Source of the DNA: Pseudoclavibacter sp. AY1F1
GTDB lineage: Bacteria > Actinomycetota > Actinomycetes > Actinomycetales > Microbacteriaceae
Direction: 5' to 3'
Assembly: GCF_002931075.1 (NCBI RefSeq)
Contig: NZ_PSTQ01000008.1
Location: 62,001 to 126,000 of the forward strand
Length of the DNA stretch: 64,000 bases
Every line of letters starts with the position of its first letter. Positions within the stretch are counted from its first letter, which is position 1. Made by a program: the position numbers and the translations under genes. The notes beneath the pieces were generated by a model that saw nothing but the letters and a program-made list of their open reading frames with translations, ran no database searches and had not been told where the DNA came from. Shown here piece after piece: positions 61,820 to 64,000 of this stretch.

Positions 61820-62668
61820 TCAGCACTGCTCTCGGTGGTAGAGATCGCTCCCCGGTGCAGTGAGGTCTCGGTCGCGGATGACCGTGAGCGGAGCCCGATC
61901 CGGGTCACCACACACCGCATCCGTCGAGATCTGTACATCCGCCCCCGGCGCCGGCAGGTTGTCGATGTACTCGATCTGCAGCACGCGCTCGCCATAGGCC
62001 CTCGAGTAGCTCGCGCATTCGCCGTACGCGCTGCATTCCTCGGTGACTGCGAAGTCGAACCCGAGCTCGTCGCGGCCCCGTTCGGCGAGTTCGGCGGCGT
62101 TCTTCTGCCCGATCGCGAGGCCGGATGCGTGCGCCGCGTCGACGTAGGCGCGTGCAAGGTCCAGCGCCCCGGCCTCATCGATACCGTCGAAGCGAGTAAA
62201 GGTGTCGAGGTTGTCGATCTCGACGGCGTCGAAACCCGACTCCGCGCATCCCGCGATGATCGGCGATATCACCTCGAGGATGCCGTCGCGTTGCTCGCTG
62301 GTCGACGGGTCGAGGACGTACTCGTCCGGCCAGTCGGGGTCGATGACAGGCTCTCCTGAAGAGTCCTGCAGCAGCAGGTCCGGGCGCTCGGCCAACCATT
62401 CGGCCGACTCCCCCGGCTGCGTCTGGAAACCGTTGACGTAGCAGATGCTGTAAGCGCCGGGTTCGGGGGCTGCACTCGAATCGCGGGCTACGACGTCGAT
62501 GCCGCCCTCGATCTCGTAGGGCTCACCCAACTGGTAGTCGAAAGTGCCAGCCGTGGGCGGCAGGGCCAATGATGAGACAGCGCCGTTCTGTGCGCATCCG
62601 CTCAGGGACATGCTCAGCAACGTCGCGGCGGCAAGCACGATCGGGGGCAAGGCGTGGCAGGAGCGCAT
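61820..62668 (-). CDS. GH114-like lipoprotein (endo-alpha-1,4-polygalactosaminidase type)
   Basis: 282 residues from ATG 62668 (the frame is open to 62836 inside the ABC gene). The N-terminus MRSCHALPPIVLAAATLL then SMSLSGC gives a lipobox, so the product is a lipoprotein. The body follows the GH114 pattern: GAYSICYVNGFQTQPGESAEW, EYVLDPSTSEQRDGI, GFDAVEIDNLDTF and ASGLAIGQKNAAEL. Family members hydrolyse galactosamine-containing polysaccharides. A role in trimming the organism's own glycan is possible but not shown. Confidence 0.8.
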   Translation of the reverse strand: MRSCHALPPIVLAAATLLSMSLSGCAQNGAVSSLALPPTAGTFDYQLGEPYEIEGGIDVVARDSSAAPEPGAYSICYVNGFQTQPGESAEWLAERPDLLLQDSSGEPVIDPDWPDEYVLDPSTSEQRDGILEVISPIIAGCAESGFDAVEIDNLDTFTRFDGIDEAGALDLARAYVDAAHASGLAIGQKNAAELAERGRDELGFDFAVTEECSAYGECASYSRAYGERVLQIEYIDNLPAPGADVQISTDAVCGDPDRAPLTVIRDRDLTAPGSDLYHREQC

Positions 62669-62729
62669 GAAGACATCATGAGCCACCACGGCTTCGCCGA
62701 GCAGAGCGGGCTCGGCGAAGCCAGCGGTG

Positions 62730-63893
62730 TCACCTGTCGTCGCGCAGCAGGACTCCGTCAGAGACGCTCCAGTGGAGTACACCCTGCTCCCCTGCACCCG
62801 GCACTCCGACATTGCTGTCGGTGCGAACCAGCGCACTTGAACCGTCTGGCAAGTCGATGACGATTCGCCACGCGGACCCCAGGTAGGTGACAGTCGAGAC
62901 GGTCACCGGAAGGAAGTTCCTGTTCGTGCCTGAGGACGCTTCGCGAGTTCTGGAAAGCGACAGCTTCTCGGGTCGTATGAGCAGCGCCACCTTCGTGTCG
63001 TTCAGCACTTGAGTCGTACGCAGTTCGTGGCCTGCGAAGAGAACGACGGTGCCTTCGCTTCCCCCATCGGAGGAACGCACTGAGCTCCCGTAGAGCACGG
63101 TGGATTCACCGAGGAAAGTGCCCACGAACAGCGTCGCCGGGCGCTCGTACAGCTCAACGCCTGTCCCGACCTGCTCAATCTTCCCGTTGTTGAAGACCGC
63201 GATGCGGTCAGACATCGACAGCGCTTCCTCCTGGTCGTGCGTAACGTAGACGAACGTCGAACCGACCTCGGTGTGGATGCGCTTGATCTCCGCTTGCAGC
63301 CAATCGCGCAGCTTCTTGTCGAGAGCGCCGAGCGGTTCGTCCATGAGCAGCACCGAGGGGCTGTAGACGAGTGCACGAGCCAGGGCGACACGCTGCTGCT
63401 GACCGCCGGAGAGCTCACCCGGGAAACGATCACCGTACTCGGTCATGCGAACCATGGCGAGTGCATCTTCGACCATGACCGCGCGCTTGGCCTTGGAGAT
63501 CTTCCGCACACGAAGCGGGAACTCGACGTTGGCACGGACGCTGAGGTGCGGGAACAGGGCGTAGTTCTGAAACACCATGCCGATGTCGCGCCTGTGGGCA
63601 GGGACTCTGGCGACTGACTCGCCATGGATCTTGAGTTCACCGCTGGTCACCTCCGTGAACCCGGCGATCATGCTCAATGTGGTGGTCTTCCCGGAGCCAC
63701 TGGGTCCGAGGAACGTCATGAACTCACCCGGGCGGATGGTCAGGTCGATCTGATCGACCACCGCCTTCTTGCCATAGGTCTTGGTCAGATCGATGATCGA
63801 GATCCCCGCAGGATCCCGTTCCTCGAACCGTCCCGCAGCGTTCGTCTCAAGCTCGACTGCCTGCGCGTCCTTCTGAACCTCGCGTGTGCTCAT
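62730..63893 (-). CDS. ABC importer ATPase (PotA-like, spermidine/putrescine type)
   Basis: 387 residues from ATG 63893, overlapping the permease stop (ATGA). Walker A is GPSGSGKTT at 63-71, signature LSGGQQQRVALARAL, Walker B VLLMDEPLGALD, followed by a TOBE-like C-terminal domain (ALLIRPEKLSLS). This layout fits ATPases of polyamine, thiamine, iron or sugar importers. The substrate cannot be fixed from the ATPase alone. Confidence 0.9.
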   Translation of the reverse strand: MSTREVQKDAQAVELETNAAGRFEERDPAGISIIDLTKTYGKKAVVDQIDLTIRPGEFMTFLGPSGSGKTTTLSMIAGFTEVTSGELKIHGESVARVPAHRRDIGMVFQNYALFPHLSVRANVEFPLRVRKISKAKRAVMVEDALAMVRMTEYGDRFPGELSGGQQQRVALARALVYSPSVLLMDEPLGALDKKLRDWLQAEIKRIHTEVGSTFVYVTHDQEEALSMSDRIAVFNNGKIEQVGTGVELYERPATLFVGTFLGESTVLYGSSVRSSDGGSEGTVVLFAGHELRTTQVLNDTKVALLIRPEKLSLSRTREASSGTNRNFLPVTVSTVTYLGSAWRIVIDLPDGSSALVRTDSNVGVPGAGEQGVLHWSVSDGVLLRDDR

Positions 63894-64000
63894 GCCTGTT
63901 GCCTTTTCCTGTTGACGAACCTCAGCTGAGCGACGGACACAGCGAGGATCGAGAAGACGGTGACGATCACGGAAACGGCCGCGACCGTGGGATCCGTGTC
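63890..64000 (-). CDS. ABC transporter permease, C-terminal end (partial)
   Basis: The last 36 codons of a protein that continues beyond the window. They encode one hydrophobic helix (VAAVSVIVTVFSILAVSVAQ) and a basic tail ending NRKRQQA, typical of PotC-type inner-membrane permeases. The TGA stop overlaps the ATPase start. Confidence 0.7.
   Translation of the reverse strand, partial: DTDPTVAAVSVIVTVFSILAVSVAQLRFVNRKRQQA

Overview
The window is high-GC DNA with frequent GTG and TTG starts, tight gene overlaps and no introns. The panC / DUF2520 / twin PH-domain / lysS genes, the actinobacterial tyrosine-kinase and LytR-CpsA-Psr proteins, and the secreted-protein style all point to an actinobacterium, most likely family Microbacteriaceae (Micrococcales). 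No rRNA, tRNA, CRISPR array, phage or transposase gene was recognised.

Left part (1-16 kb): housekeeping genes are interleaved with secreted proteins. These are a membrane protein of the FUSC/aromatic-acid-exporter type, lysS, a low-molecular-weight tyrosine phosphatase, an AraC-type regulator, panC, a DUF2520 Rossmann protein, two bacterial PH-domain membrane proteins and a YdcF-type protein. Five genes here encode proteins whose N-terminus follows the pattern RR-x7-W-x2-P plus a hydrophobic stretch ending near AxAAS. This looks like a twin-arginine (Tat) type signal with an added fixed Trp and Pro. One of the five (14971-15114) is only 47 codons and is almost nothing but the signal.

Middle part (16-43 kb): a large surface-polysaccharide locus. 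It holds three acyltransferase-3 proteins, about ten glycosyltransferase-like proteins, an ABC exporter of the flippase type, a nonulosonic (sialic-acid-like) pair (a multidomain NeuB-like protein and a NeuA-like CMP-sugar synthetase), a Wzc-like tyrosine kinase with its Wzb-like phosphatase, and a Wzy/O-antigen-ligase-like membrane protein. Two minus-strand transcription units dominate, 41803-30011 and 25307-19406, both with many 1-10 nt overlaps. The lipid-linked initiating sugar transferase and an LCP ligase lie apart, at 55.7-58.8 kb.

Right part (43-61 kb): this returns to the RR-x7-W-x2-P family, with seven more members, one of them broken by frameshifts. Three further AraC-like regulators sit next to members. 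There is a type I signal peptidase, a second broken copy of its 3' end, an HPr-kinase-like ATPase fused to a PqqD-like domain, a free PqqD-like protein and an NTP_transf_5-like nucleotidyltransferase. One transcription unit reads family member -> kinase/PqqD -> signal peptidase. This array is the most unusual content of the window: 12 leader-sharing but otherwise dissimilar secreted proteins, each AraC-like gene adjacent to a member, and a signal peptidase with enigmatic PqqD/HprK/NTase partners at the edge of an exopolysaccharide locus. The functional link between these parts is inference.

The right edge (61.8-64 kb) holds a GH114-like lipoprotein and a PotA-like ABC importer ATPase with the tail of its permease.
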